Origin: Martinezella rhizogenes
GTDB lineage: Bacteria; Pseudomonadota; Alphaproteobacteria; Rhizobiales; Rhizobiaceae
Reading direction: 5' to 3'
Assembly: GCA_013322215.1 (NCBI GenBank)
Contig: JAAMEZ010000036.1
Location: 434,001-498,000 of the forward strand
DNA length: 64,000 nucleotides
Shown: in pieces, positions 50,698-58,842 of the stretch
Numbering within the stretch: position 1 is the first letter of the stretch
How the letters are laid out: each line of letters opens with the position of its first letter
Translations under genes and position numbers: made by a program
The notes under the pieces: generated by a model
What the model was told of the DNA's origin: nothing
Seen by the model: the letters and a program-made list of their open reading frames with translations, nothing else
Databases searched by the model: none

Positions 50698-51771
50698 TCA
50701 ACCGAAGACAAGGGCATCCTCCTTCTTCCAGACGAGCGCATAGCGGTCCTTCTCGACAAAGACCGGCGGACGGGCGTGGCTCAGATGGGATTCGACTTCG
50801 AAGACGTGGCCGCCATCGAGCGCAAAGAAGGAATTGACCGCCGCGCCGGAATATTCACTGGCGATGAAATCGGCCTCGATACCCACCTCGTCATCCGAGA
50901 GAGCCGCACCGCGAAGACGGATCGAAACGCGATCGTAGCGGATCGCGTATGCCGGCTGCGGCGCCTTCCTGCGCGATCCATTCAAAGGAAAGCGGCCGGC
51001 CGGCCCGACGAAAGCATCCTCGACGACATCGCCGGCAAAGAGGTTGTAGCAGTTGAGAAAGCGGGCAACCGCGGCGGTGGCCGGACGATTATAGACCACA
51101 TCGGAAGCGGCGGCCTGGGCGATGCGGCCGCGATCGAGCACAAGCACCAGGTCTCCCATCGCCAGGGCTTCGCTCTCGCTGCCCGTAACATGCAGGAAAG
51201 TCACGCCACAGCGCTCGCGGATGATCTTGAGCTCGTTGCGCATGCGGCCGCGAAGATTGGCATCGAGTGCGCCGAGCGGCTCGTCCAGCAGCACCATCTT
51301 CGGCTCGGTCACCAGCGTGCGTGCCAAGGCGACGCGCTGGCGCTGGCCGCCGGAAATCTGCGTGACCGCACGATCGTCGAATCCCTTGAGACCGACCAGC
51401 GACAGCATGTCCTGAACCCGCTTTGCCAAGGCGCGCGGATCGGTCACGGGATCGACCTTGCGGTTGCGCAAGCCGAAAGCGACGTTTTCGGCGACGGAAA
51501 GATGCGGGAATAGAGCGAAGTTCTGAAAGACGAAGCCGATGCCGCGGTCGTGCGGCTCCACGCCATCAAGCCGCTTGCCGTGAAAGAGGATCGAACCGGC
51601 ATCCGGCTCCTCGAAGCCGGCGATGACGCGCAGCAGCGTCGTCTTGCCGGAGCCGCTCGGACCGAGCAGCGAGATATAGGCGTTGTCGGGCAAAGAGAAA
51701 TCCACCCTGTCCAGCGCGGCTGACGCGCCATAGGACTTGGTGACTTGGCTGAGCTGAAGAACGGTCGACAC
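50698..51771 (-). CDS. ABC transporter ATPase (PotA-like), first gene of the operon
   Basis: A 357-residue ATPase with Walker A GPSGSGKTT (about 36-44), Q-loop FQNFALFPH, signature ISGGQRQR, Walker B MVLLDEPLGALD, and a C-terminal TOBE-like region. The switch region reads LHVTGSESEAL, with glycine where most PotA-type proteins have histidine-aspartate (THDQ/THAQ). That would remove the H-loop histidine and may lower ATPase activity. The start is a GTG at 51771 with TAGGAAA upstream; the frame to 51882 lacks a site. Confidence 0.88.
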   Translation of the reverse strand: MSTVLQLSQVTKSYGASAALDRVDFSLPDNAYISLLGPSGSGKTTLLRVIAGFEEPDAGSILFHGKRLDGVEPHDRGIGFVFQNFALFPHLSVAENVAFGLRNRKVDPVTDPRALAKRVQDMLSLVGLKGFDDRAVTQISGGQRQRVALARTLVTEPKMVLLDEPLGALDANLRGRMRNELKIIRERCGVTFLHVTGSESEALAMGDLVLVLDRGRIAQAAASDVVYNRPATAAVARFLNCYNLFAGDVVEDAFVGPAGRFPLNGSRRKAPQPAYAIRYDRVSIRLRGAALSDDEVGIEADFIASEYSGAAVNSFFALDGGHVFEVESHLSHARPPVFVEKDRYALVWKKEDALVFG

Positions 51772-51977
51772 CGATTTCCTACCAGTTTCCAGGCAAGGAC
51801 CATCCTTCAGGCAAAGCACCGGCATCGCCGGAATCGCATCGATCCGGACACCAGACGTCGGTCTGCACTCGCGCATGATCACATGCGCGTCAAAGAGATG
51901 TTCCTTGGCGTTTCAAAGAGTTCCACCTGCGGCGCTTCTGACGAGCGCCTTGATGTTGAGAGCATTACATAAATGAT

Positions 51978-51991
51978 TTTTGTATTCAATA
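51978..51991. promoter_or_regulatory. Candidate GntR operator, copy 1 (TTTTGTATTCAATA)
   Basis: Exact 14-base direct repeat of the sequence at 52217-52230. The core TTGTATTCAA is an imperfect palindrome like the TTGTATACAA sites of FCD-type GntR regulators. It lies about 206 bases upstream of the ABC operon's first start. Confidence 0.5.
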
Positions 51992-52216
51992 GACTTTTTC
52001 AAAAAGCCGGATCTTAAAATTGATAAATTGCACCTGAGGAAAAGCGAAAGACATAAAGGCTGCAACCATTGCGTAAATTCGACAGAGAAACGCCTGTAGC
52101 AAGCGCCGATCGCGGCACTTACGCTCGATAGTCATTCAGCAAAAAGCACGTCTCGCGACCATGATCACCGACTGATGTCGCAATGTAGTCAATCAAAATC
52201 GCGATTTAAAAACATA

Positions 52217-52230
52217 TTTTGTATTCAATA
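52217..52230. promoter_or_regulatory. Candidate GntR operator, copy 2 (TTTTGTATTCAATA)
   Basis: Second copy of the 14-base repeat, 63 bases upstream of the chosen start of the double-GntR gene, a position suited to autorepression. Confidence 0.5.
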
Positions 52231-52292
52231 TTCATTTATTTTTGCGCTATGTTGATGCAACAAAACGCGTAAGAGTGAGGCATCAGAACGAC

Positions 52293-53321
52293 GTGAGTCC
52301 ATTGCATCAGATGACCGAAGACCGTGCGCGCCCCAATGCGCAAAAGCGCTACGAGATCGCCGAGGATGTTCTGCGCAGCAACATCGAAGACCATACGCTG
52401 CCGCAAGGCGTAGTGCTGCTCGAAGGTCCGATCGCCGATATTCTGCAGATCTCGCGCGCGCCCGTGCAGCGGGCATTGCAGACGCTGGAAAGCGAAGGCC
52501 TGGTGCATCGCTTCGACGGACGCGGCTATCTCGTCGGCCCCGCCGGCCGGGGCATCGAGCCGAACCGCACCGATATCAAGACGCTCGGCCTGACCATCCC
52601 GCGCCATGCCGACGAGGCTTTGCAGAGCCGCTCCTCCTGGGAGCGCATCTACAATACCGTCGAGGCAGACGTCGCCGGCTGTGTCGTCTTCGGCCAGTAT
52701 CGCATCATCGAGATCGAACTTGCCGACCACTTCAATGTCAGCCGCACCGTCGTGCGGGACGTGCTGACCCGTCTGCGTGAACGCGGTCTCGTGCGCAAAA
52801 ACCAGTCGTCCCACTGGATCGCCGGCCCGCTGACGGCGCAGATGATCAAGGATCATTACGGTCTGCGCGGCATGCTGGAACCGCAGGCCCTGGTCGCCGG
52901 CGCCGGTCGGGTCGACCGGGAACGGCTGAACGACCTGTTTCTGCGCCTTAGCGATCTCGAGCGGCGCGAGGCGGCCGATCATCTGGCAGCGCAGGAAACC
53001 ATCCATGCCGACTTCATCGATATCTGCATCCTCGCGACGCCGAACGAACGGCTGAAAGAATCCATCCGCAACAACCTGCTTCCTGTCACGGCAACGGAAC
53101 GATTGCTGCGGCGGCTTGGCCTGCCCGGCGACCCCGCCATCATCACGGAGCTGCGCCTTATCGTGGAACTGCTGCTGCGAGGCGCCGTGAAGGCGGCGGC
53201 GGCGATGATGGAGAGCCATCTCGAGGCTTCCGTCAACCGGACGATCGCGCAAATGAAGATCGTCGCCATCATCCCCAGCCCCGGCGTGACGGCCGCCTAT
53301 CTGACCCGCGTTCTCGAGTGA
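52293..53321 (+). CDS. Regulator with two GntR winged helices and an FCD domain
   Basis: A 342-residue regulator with an unusual layout. A first GntR winged helix spans about 20-82 (ISRAPVQRALQTLESEGLV, RFDGRGYLVG), a second about 117-178 (VSRTVVRDVLTRLRERGLV), and an all-helical FCD effector domain about 185-320 with a metal-type histidine in ETIHADFIDI. Normal FCD regulators have one winged helix and about 230 residues. The start is uncertain: the GTG at 52293 has GAGG at 12 bases, a GTG at 52275 and TTG at 52242 are alternatives. It is divergent from the long ABC/amidase operon and likely regulates it. Confidence 0.85.
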   Translation: MSPLHQMTEDRARPNAQKRYEIAEDVLRSNIEDHTLPQGVVLLEGPIADILQISRAPVQRALQTLESEGLVHRFDGRGYLVGPAGRGIEPNRTDIKTLGLTIPRHADEALQSRSSWERIYNTVEADVAGCVVFGQYRIIEIELADHFNVSRTVVRDVLTRLRERGLVRKNQSSHWIAGPLTAQMIKDHYGLRGMLEPQALVAGAGRVDRERLNDLFLRLSDLERREAADHLAAQETIHADFIDICILATPNERLKESIRNNLLPVTATERLLRRLGLPGDPAIITELRLIVELLLRGAVKAAAAMMESHLEASVNRTIAQMKIVAIIPSPGVTAAYLTRVLE

Positions 53322-53332
53322 GACACGGTCGA

Positions 53333-53374
53333 TCCCGATCGTATTGCATCTGTTCGGGAAGCCTGGGATCGGGA
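53333..53374. terminator. Inverted repeat between convergent GntR and pxpC genes
   Basis: TCCCGATC (53333-53340) pairs with GATCGGGA (53367-53374) across a 26-base loop. Its position between convergent genes suits a terminator, but the loop is long and no T-run follows. Confidence 0.3.
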
Positions 53375-53396
53375 AGGCGGCCATTCGTTGCTCCCT

Positions 53397-54368
53397 CTAA
53401 GCCAGAGCGGCGCGAAGGCGCGCAAGCAACGCCTGCCGGTTCGCCCGCGCCGCCAACGCCTGATCCATGGTAACTTCCACGAACTGCGTCGGCGTATGCG
53501 GCTGCAACTGCGCGATCAGATCCATATCGGCTGAGATCACGGTTCCCAGCATGAAATAACCACCGCCGGAGACGGCATCGCGATGCAGGATGATCGGTTC
53601 CGTCCCACCCGGCACCTGGATTGAGCCGTAGGGATAGCAACTGTCGACGATATTGGAGGGGTCCGAGCCCGCGCCGAATGGCTGCTTGCGCTCCACGAAT
53701 TCGAGCTTGCGGCCGCCGCGGAAGCGATAGCCCATGCGATCGGCCTCCGGCGCCACCTTCCACTGATCGGCAAAGAAGTTGCTCTTTGTCTCCTTAGTCA
53801 GCCGATCCCAATAGAGCCCAGGCAAGACCCTGAGCTCTGCCGGCGTGCCGGGTTTGCGGCGCAACTCTTCCGGAACGGACCGACCCGCGCTTGCCATCGA
53901 GCCCGGACCGACGGGAAGCTCATCTCCGGCGGCAATGGCCCTGCCGTTAAGGCCACCCAGCGCACCGATCGCATAAGTCGAGCGACTGCCCAAAGCTTCG
54001 GGAACATCGATGCCACCCGACACGGCAATGCAGATCCGTGCCCCGGATTTCAGAAAGTCGAAGCTTACCGTCTGGCCCGCCCTCACCTTGAGCGCGGTCC
54101 ATCCCGGCTGCAGCTCGCCATCGATCCTGACAGGCATGTCGGCGCCGGTGACCGCAATCAGGGCATCGTCCAGAAATTCGAGCTTCGGACCCATGAAGAC
54201 AGCTTCGAGCCCGGCTGCGCCCTCGTCATTGCCGACAAGAAGATTTGCCGCCCGCATGGCATAGCGATCCATGGCGCCGCCGACCGGAATGCCGAGATGA
54301 AAGTAGCCAGGCCGTCCGAGATCCTGAATGGTGGTGGAAAGGCCGTGATGAAGAACCTTAATGGCCAT
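53397..54368 (-). CDS. pxpC: 5-Oxoprolinase subunit C / carboxyltransferase-like (PxpC, KipA)
   Basis: A 323-residue protein of the KipA/allophanate-hydrolase-subunit-2 family. The N-terminal TIQDLGRPGYFHLGIPVGGAMD is the family signature; later SGGIDVPEALGSRSTYAIGALGG and YPYGSIQVPGGTEPIIL follow. With PxpA and PxpB it forms ATP-dependent 5-oxoprolinase; the same fold makes up the carboxyltransferase part of urea carboxylase. The ATG at 54368 overlaps pxpB by 11 bases and has GGAGG at nine bases. Confidence 0.9.
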   Translation of the reverse strand: MAIKVLHHGLSTTIQDLGRPGYFHLGIPVGGAMDRYAMRAANLLVGNDEGAAGLEAVFMGPKLEFLDDALIAVTGADMPVRIDGELQPGWTALKVRAGQTVSFDFLKSGARICIAVSGGIDVPEALGSRSTYAIGALGGLNGRAIAAGDELPVGPGSMASAGRSVPEELRRKPGTPAELRVLPGLYWDRLTKETKSNFFADQWKVAPEADRMGYRFRGGRKLEFVERKQPFGAGSDPSNIVDSCYPYGSIQVPGGTEPIILHRDAVSGGGYFMLGTVISADMDLIAQLQPHTPTQFVEVTMDQALAARANRQALLARLRAALA

Positions 54369-55233
54369 ATAGCGCGCCCTCCAGCTTGGCGTTGTATCCG
54401 TCGATATCGGCCTGGTATTGCCGGAGGTCAAAACTGACCTCACGGATCGGCGGAGCGAAGCGACCCTTGTCGACATCCTCGACCGCCTGGTCATAGCCGT
54501 CACGATCGATAGGCCGGAATTTCACGATGTCGCCGGGGCGGAAGAACACCATGAAATCGCGCAGGTAGCTCGTCGATTGCGAGGGGTCGAAGATCGGCAT
54601 CGGCGTGATGCCGAACATCTGATAGCCGCCTGCCCCGCGCACCGAATAGATGCAGCCGAAGCAGCCGCCATGTCCCACAGTCAGCCGCGGCGTATCGGTG
54701 CGCGGGCGCAGATATTTCGGCACCTCGATCTGCCGCTGCCACTCCACCATCTGATACATGAACGGCAATCCGGCGACGAAGCCGACCATGGAGACGAACC
54801 ATGGCGATCCGGCATGCGCCGAGATGAAATCCTTCACCGCGTCGTAGCCGTTGATCCTGGCGGCATAGTCGAGATCGGTGCCGGTCGGCTCCTGATGCCG
54901 CTCGCGGAAGCGCATCAGCGTCTCATGCGTCCAGGGATCATTGTAGAAGACCGGGATCTCGACGATACGGGTTGTGATGACCGGCTCCGCCTTCTCGGCC
55001 GCGCCCTCGATTGCCTTGACCTCGCGCAAGAGATCGTCCGGCTTGATCAGATCCGGATCGAACTTGATCTGGAAGGACGCGTTGGCGGGGCAGATTTCGG
55101 TGACACCCCTAATCGCGCTCTCGCGCACGCCTTTGGCCATCGACAGGCTCTTGAAGAAGGCTTCGAGCGACATCTCGTCGCTGCATTCGACGAAAAGATG
55201 CTCGTCACCTCCGAACGTAAAGCGAGCTGGCAT
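54358..55233 (-). CDS. pxpB: 5-Oxoprolinase subunit B / carboxyltransferase-like (PxpB, KipI)
   Basis: A 291-residue KipI/allophanate-hydrolase-subunit-1 family protein. Core phrases are IPVFYNDPWTHETL, VGFVAGLPFMYQM, and GHGGCFGCIYSVRGAGGYQMFGITPMPIFD. It is about 70 residues longer than the roughly 220-residue E. coli PxpB; extra sequence is at the N- and C-termini, as in the longer urea-carboxylase-like relatives. TGATG joins it to the biotin carboxylase gene. Confidence 0.88.
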   Translation of the reverse strand: MPARFTFGGDEHLFVECSDEMSLEAFFKSLSMAKGVRESAIRGVTEICPANASFQIKFDPDLIKPDDLLREVKAIEGAAEKAEPVITTRIVEIPVFYNDPWTHETLMRFRERHQEPTGTDLDYAARINGYDAVKDFISAHAGSPWFVSMVGFVAGLPFMYQMVEWQRQIEVPKYLRPRTDTPRLTVGHGGCFGCIYSVRGAGGYQMFGITPMPIFDPSQSTSYLRDFMVFFRPGDIVKFRPIDRDGYDQAVEDVDKGRFAPPIREVSFDLRQYQADIDGYNAKLEGALYGH

Positions 55234-56618
55234 CAGGCAACCTCCGCGGCTATGCCGTTAACCGCGGAAAAATCGGTCTCCAGCCAGGATTCGAGAAAAC
55301 GCGTGTGGAATGCACCCTTGCGCACCGACGGATCGCGGGCGAGCGCGAGGTGCAGTGGGATGGTCGTCGGCAAGCCTTCGATCGTCAGATTGGAAAGGGC
55401 GCTCGCCAGCCTGTCGAGGCAGGTATTGCGATCCTCGGCCCAGACGATCAGCTTGCCGAGCAGGGAGTCGTAGAAGGGCGGCACGGTATAGCCGGCATAA
55501 AGCATCGTATCGAAACGGATGCCCTCGCCCTCGGGAATCGAAAGCCGCGTCACGGTGCCCGGTGCCGGCAGAAAGCTTTTGGCCGGGTCCTCGGCATTGA
55601 TCCGGCACTCGATGGCGTGACCACGCGCCCGAATATCGGATTGCGACAGTGACAAAGGAGCGCCGCCCGCGACCTTGAACATCTCCTGCACCAGATCGAT
55701 GCCAGTAATCATCTCCGTCACCGGATGCTCGACCTGGATGCGCGTGTTCACCTCGATGAAATAGAACTGCCTGTTATCCTCGTCGTAGAGATACTCGACA
55801 GTACCCGCGCCGCGGTAGCTGACCTCCGCCGCAAGGGCCACGGCGCTGGCGCAGAGGCGCTGCCTGATATCATCGGGCAGCAGGAAGGCCTGCGCTTCCT
55901 CCCAAATCTTCTGGCGGCGGCGCTGCAGCGAGCATTCGCGCTCAAAGCAATGGACGAAGTTCTTCCCATCGCCAAAGATCTGCACCTCGATGTGGCGAGC
56001 GCGGGTGATGACCTTCTCCATGTAGAGGCCGCCATCTCCGAAAGCAGCTGCCGCCTCCGCCAAGGCCAGTGGAAACTGTTCCCTGAGTTCGGCAAGCGAT
56101 TGGACGATGCGGATGCCGCGCCCACCGCCGCCGGCTGCAGCCTTGATCATGACCGGAAAGCCAGTGCTCTCAGCAATCGCCTCGGCGGCACCGATATCGG
56201 CAACACGGCCGTCGCTGCCAGGCACCGTCGGCACGCCAGCGCGTGCAGCAATCGCGCGCGCGGCCACCTTGTCGCCAAGCAGCCGGATCGCCTCGCCGCT
56301 CGGCCCGATGAAGATCATGCCGGCCGCCTCGACGGCATCGGCAAAATCTCCGTTTTCGGACAGGAACCCATATCCCGGATGCACGGCATCGACGCCTGCC
56401 GACCGAGCCGCCGAAACGATGGCTTCAACGTTCAGATAGGATTTCTTCGGAGCCGGCGAGCCGATATTGATCGCCTCGTCCGCCAACTTCACGGCAAGCA
56501 TATCGGCGTCGGCGGCGCTATGGACCTGCACGGTGCGAATGCCGAGCGCCTTGGCAGCCTTTATGATCCTGACGGCGATTTCACCGCGATTGGCGACCAG
56601 AACGGAGCGGATTGTCAT
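55233..56618 (-). CDS. Biotin carboxylase subunit (AccC-like)
   Basis: A 461-residue ATP-grasp enzyme that carboxylates biotin on a carrier protein. VLVANRGEIAVRIIKAAKALG opens the protein, VHPGYGFLSENGDFAD and KAAAGGGGRGIRIV (ATP lid) follow, and HIEVQIFGD and EVNTRIQVEHPVTEMITGIDLV bear the catalytic residues. The start overlaps the biotin-carrier stop by ATGA and the stop overlaps the pxpB start. It is probably specific to this operon and not the housekeeping acetyl-CoA carboxylase, because no accB/accC pair normally sits inside pxp genes without a dedicated role. Confidence 0.92.
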   Translation of the reverse strand: MTIRSVLVANRGEIAVRIIKAAKALGIRTVQVHSAADADMLAVKLADEAINIGSPAPKKSYLNVEAIVSAARSAGVDAVHPGYGFLSENGDFADAVEAAGMIFIGPSGEAIRLLGDKVAARAIAARAGVPTVPGSDGRVADIGAAEAIAESTGFPVMIKAAAGGGGRGIRIVQSLAELREQFPLALAEAAAAFGDGGLYMEKVITRARHIEVQIFGDGKNFVHCFERECSLQRRRQKIWEEAQAFLLPDDIRQRLCASAVALAAEVSYRGAGTVEYLYDEDNRQFYFIEVNTRIQVEHPVTEMITGIDLVQEMFKVAGGAPLSLSQSDIRARGHAIECRINAEDPAKSFLPAPGTVTRLSIPEGEGIRFDTMLYAGYTVPPFYDSLLGKLIVWAEDRNTCLDRLASALSNLTIEGLPTTIPLHLALARDPSVRKGAFHTRFLESWLETDFSAVNGIAAEVA

Positions 56619-56857
56619 GGGTCCACCTCCGCGATGATCTGACCGGCCATGACAGGCTCCTCATTGTCGACGAGGAAGGTGATGTTCTTGCCATCGAGCC
56701 CGGCCGGTATTTGCTGAAAGGTCTTCATGACCTCGATGAGGCCGATCGTGTCGTCTGCGGCAACGGCATCGCCATCAGCCTTGAACGGCGGCAGGTCCGG
56801 AGAGGAGGCCCTATAGAAAGTTCCCGGAAGGGGTGATCTGATCTCAAGCTTGCTCAT
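56615..56857 (-). CDS. Biotin carboxyl carrier protein, 80 residues
   Basis: An 80-residue biotinyl domain with the biotin lysine K45 in IEVMK45TFQQIPA and the usual first-half turn RSPLPGTFYRASSP. It lacks the long N-terminal region of housekeeping AccB, so it is only the carrier domain. The start overlaps pxpA by 14 bases and the stop overlaps the carboxylase start. It hands carboxybiotin from the carboxylase to an acceptor enzyme, here possibly PxpB/PxpC. Confidence 0.93.
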   Translation of the reverse strand: MSKLEIRSPLPGTFYRASSPDLPPFKADGDAVAADDTIGLIEVMKTFQQIPAGLDGKNITFLVDNEEPVMAGQIIAEVDP

Positions 56858-57650
56858 GGGACCTCCGCGCTGCGTCGTTGTTCAAAATCTGCGAAACGGG
56901 CGCAATTCTGATGCCCTCAGCAATGAGGGCCTCGCGCATATGACGCACGATATCGAGCGCACCCAAAGTATCGGAATGAAAACAGATGGAATCGAAAGCG
57001 ATCGGTATATCCGCACCGTTGATGGTGCGGACAACGCCCTCGGTACAGGCTCTCACGACCTTGCGGGCAATCGCCTTGGGATCGGGACGACCGGCATCCC
57101 GGGTAAAGACGATCCAGCCCGTATCACCGTAGTCGCGATCGGCATAGAACTCGCGGACGATAGGTTGGCCCGCTTCCTGCGCAGCAAGGCAGGTTGCCGA
57201 GCCATCCATGCAGAAAACAAACATGTTCGGCGCCACGGTGCGCATATATTGGATGAAGATCTGCGAAAGATCGGGGTTTGCCGCCAGTTCCATGTAGAGG
57301 GCGCCATGCGGCTTTACATGCTGCACGGGCACACCGTAGCGCCTGGCAAATTCCCGCAGCGCGCCGACCTGATAGATGAGATCATTGACGATCTCGCGGC
57401 TTGTGCCATTAATCTTCCGCCGTCCGAAACCCTGGAGATCGTTATAGCCAGGATGGGCACCGACGCCGACGCCATGAGCGGCCGCCATCCGCACGGTTTC
57501 ATCCATCAGATTGGGATCGCCCGCGTGAAAGCCGGTGGCGATATTCGCCGAGCTGACGAGCGAGATAAGTTCCTCGTCATGCGCATCGCCGATCCGCCAT
57601 CGGCCGAAGGCCTCCCCCATGTCGCAATTGATATCGACAGCTTCCTTCAA
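56844..57650 (-). CDS. pxpA: 5-Oxoprolinase subunit A (PxpA, LamB/YcsF family), TTG start
   Basis: A 268-residue LamB/YcsF-family protein with a TIM-barrel-like fold: VDINCDMGEAFG (5-16), ANIATGFHAGDP (35-46), GVGAHPGYNDLQGFGRR (61-77) and KPHGALY (about 114). With PxpB and PxpC it hydrolyses 5-oxoproline to glutamate using ATP. The start is a TTG at 57650, preceded by GAGGGAAGG; no ATG start is available near it. It is the first gene of the operon and faces a LysR gene. Confidence 0.9.
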   Translation of the reverse strand: MKEAVDINCDMGEAFGRWRIGDAHDEELISLVSSANIATGFHAGDPNLMDETVRMAAAHGVGVGAHPGYNDLQGFGRRKINGTSREIVNDLIYQVGALREFARRYGVPVQHVKPHGALYMELAANPDLSQIFIQYMRTVAPNMFVFCMDGSATCLAAQEAGQPIVREFYADRDYGDTGWIVFTRDAGRPDPKAIARKVVRACTEGVVRTINGADIPIAFDSICFHSDTLGALDIVRHMREALIAEGIRIAPVSQILNNDAARRSHEQA

Positions 57651-57714
57651 ATGCCTTCCCTCGCACTTGCGTCCCGCTCAGGACCGATATCAAAACGCTA
57701 GAGGCAAAGATGGC

Positions 57715-57869
57715 CTTTGAAAAATACAATTTTCAAAGTCTCAATATCTGATAAATTGATATCAGTGCTCAAAATTGCGCCAGAAAATATTAATTAATAT
57801 CAATAGCATACAAAATTTGCGCAAGATTTATCGGAAATCAGCTCGTTTTAGATCCACGAAATCTAAAAC
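57715..57869. promoter_or_regulatory. Dyad-rich divergent region between pxpA and the LysR gene
   Basis: Four perfect dyads stand out in this AT-rich stretch: CTTTGAAAA/TTTTCAAAG (57715-57723 and 57730-57738), CTGATA-N6-TATCAG (57748-57765), the 14-base palindrome ATATTAATTAATAT (57787-57800) and GTTTTAGAT/ATCTAAAAC (57845-57853 and 57861-57869). The last lies 39 bases upstream of the LysR start. They are candidate LysR binding and promoter elements. Confidence 0.45.
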
Positions 57870-57908
57870 ATCGAAGCTGTTTTCAGATAAATAGATGGGA
57901 AGAGCTTC

Positions 57909-58817
57909 ATGAGTCTCAGTCTACGGCAGCTTCGCTATTTCGTTGCGACAGCCGAATATGGACAGATTTCGCATGCGGCGGTCAGCCTTTCGATCTCGCA
58001 GTCTGCCGTCACGGCGGCAATCAAGGATCTCGAACTGACGGTCGGCGTGTCGCTGTTCAACCGCACGCCACAGGGCATGGAGCTGACCACGGCCGGCCGG
58101 CAATTCCTGTCCCATGCCTATGAGATTCTGGCAAAGGTCGATGAAGCGACCCATCTCAATCTGGTCAGCAGCGATATCGAGGGGGAGCTCGTCGTTGCCG
58201 CCACTTATACCGTCATCGGCTATTTCCTGCCGCTGCATATCGAGCGCATCCGCCGCCTCTATCCGAAACTGAAAATCCAGCTCTACGAGGTTAATCGCGA
58301 GTCGATCGAAGAAGGGCTTCTGACTAATCGCTATGATATCTCGGTGTTGCTGACATCGAACATTCTCAATCCGATGCTGACGACCGAGACACTTCTGAGC
58401 TCGGTCAGACGCCTCTGGCTTCCGGCCGGCCACGACCTGCAGCGGCGCGACGGCATAGGCCTGCGTGAAATCGCCGAGGAGCCCTACATCATGCTGACGG
58501 TTGATGAAGCAGCCCACTCTTCGCTGAGATACTGGAGCAGAAGCCCCTATCAACCGAAGGTGCTTTTGCGGACCAGCTCGATCGAAGCAGTGAGATCAAT
58601 GGTGGCGAACGGTCTCGGCGTCGCCATTTTGTCGGACATGGTGCACCGTCCCTGGTCGCTCGAGGGACGGCGGATCGAGACCGTGAACATCCAGGACCCG
58701 GTTCCGCCTATGGATGTGGGGCTTGCCTGGCGCGCCAATGTCGAATTCAGCCAGCCTATGCTCGCCTTCAGGCGCTATTTCCAGCAGGCCTACAGCCTGC
58801 CGGGCACGAATTCCTGA
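57909..58817 (+). CDS. LysR-family regulator, divergent from the pxp operon
   Basis: A 302-residue LysR regulator: winged helix at residues 4-62 (YGQISHAAVSLSISQSAVTAAIKDLE) and effector domain from about 92, including NGLGVAILSDMV. It faces pxpA across 258 bases with several dyads and should control the 5-oxoproline/biotin operon, perhaps with 5-oxoproline as inducer (inference). AGGGAAGAG-like GGGAAGAGC precedes the ATG. Confidence 0.9.
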   Translation: MSLSLRQLRYFVATAEYGQISHAAVSLSISQSAVTAAIKDLELTVGVSLFNRTPQGMELTTAGRQFLSHAYEILAKVDEATHLNLVSSDIEGELVVAATYTVIGYFLPLHIERIRRLYPKLKIQLYEVNRESIEEGLLTNRYDISVLLTSNILNPMLTTETLLSSVRRLWLPAGHDLQRRDGIGLREIAEEPYIMLTVDEAAHSSLRYWSRSPYQPKVLLRTSSIEAVRSMVANGLGVAILSDMVHRPWSLEGRRIETVNIQDPVPPMDVGLAWRANVEFSQPMLAFRRYFQQAYSLPGTNS

Positions 58818-58842
58818 TCCGATAGGAGCATCCGTATCAACC

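Larger units (their letters stand above)
51772..52292. other. Divergent intergenic region between the ABC operon and the GntR gene
   Basis: A 521-base region without genes. The end next to the regulator and the segment 51960-52040 are strongly AT-rich. A 14-base direct repeat lies at 51978-51991 and 52217-52230. Both promoters must be here. The stretch between 52040 and 52200 shows nothing else recognisable. Confidence 0.55.

Noticed and set aside
55233..56857. Housekeeping acetyl-CoA carboxylase accB-accC pair
   Set aside because: The carrier is a bare 80-residue biotinyl domain and both genes are embedded by overlaps in the pxp operon, so a dedicated role is more likely.
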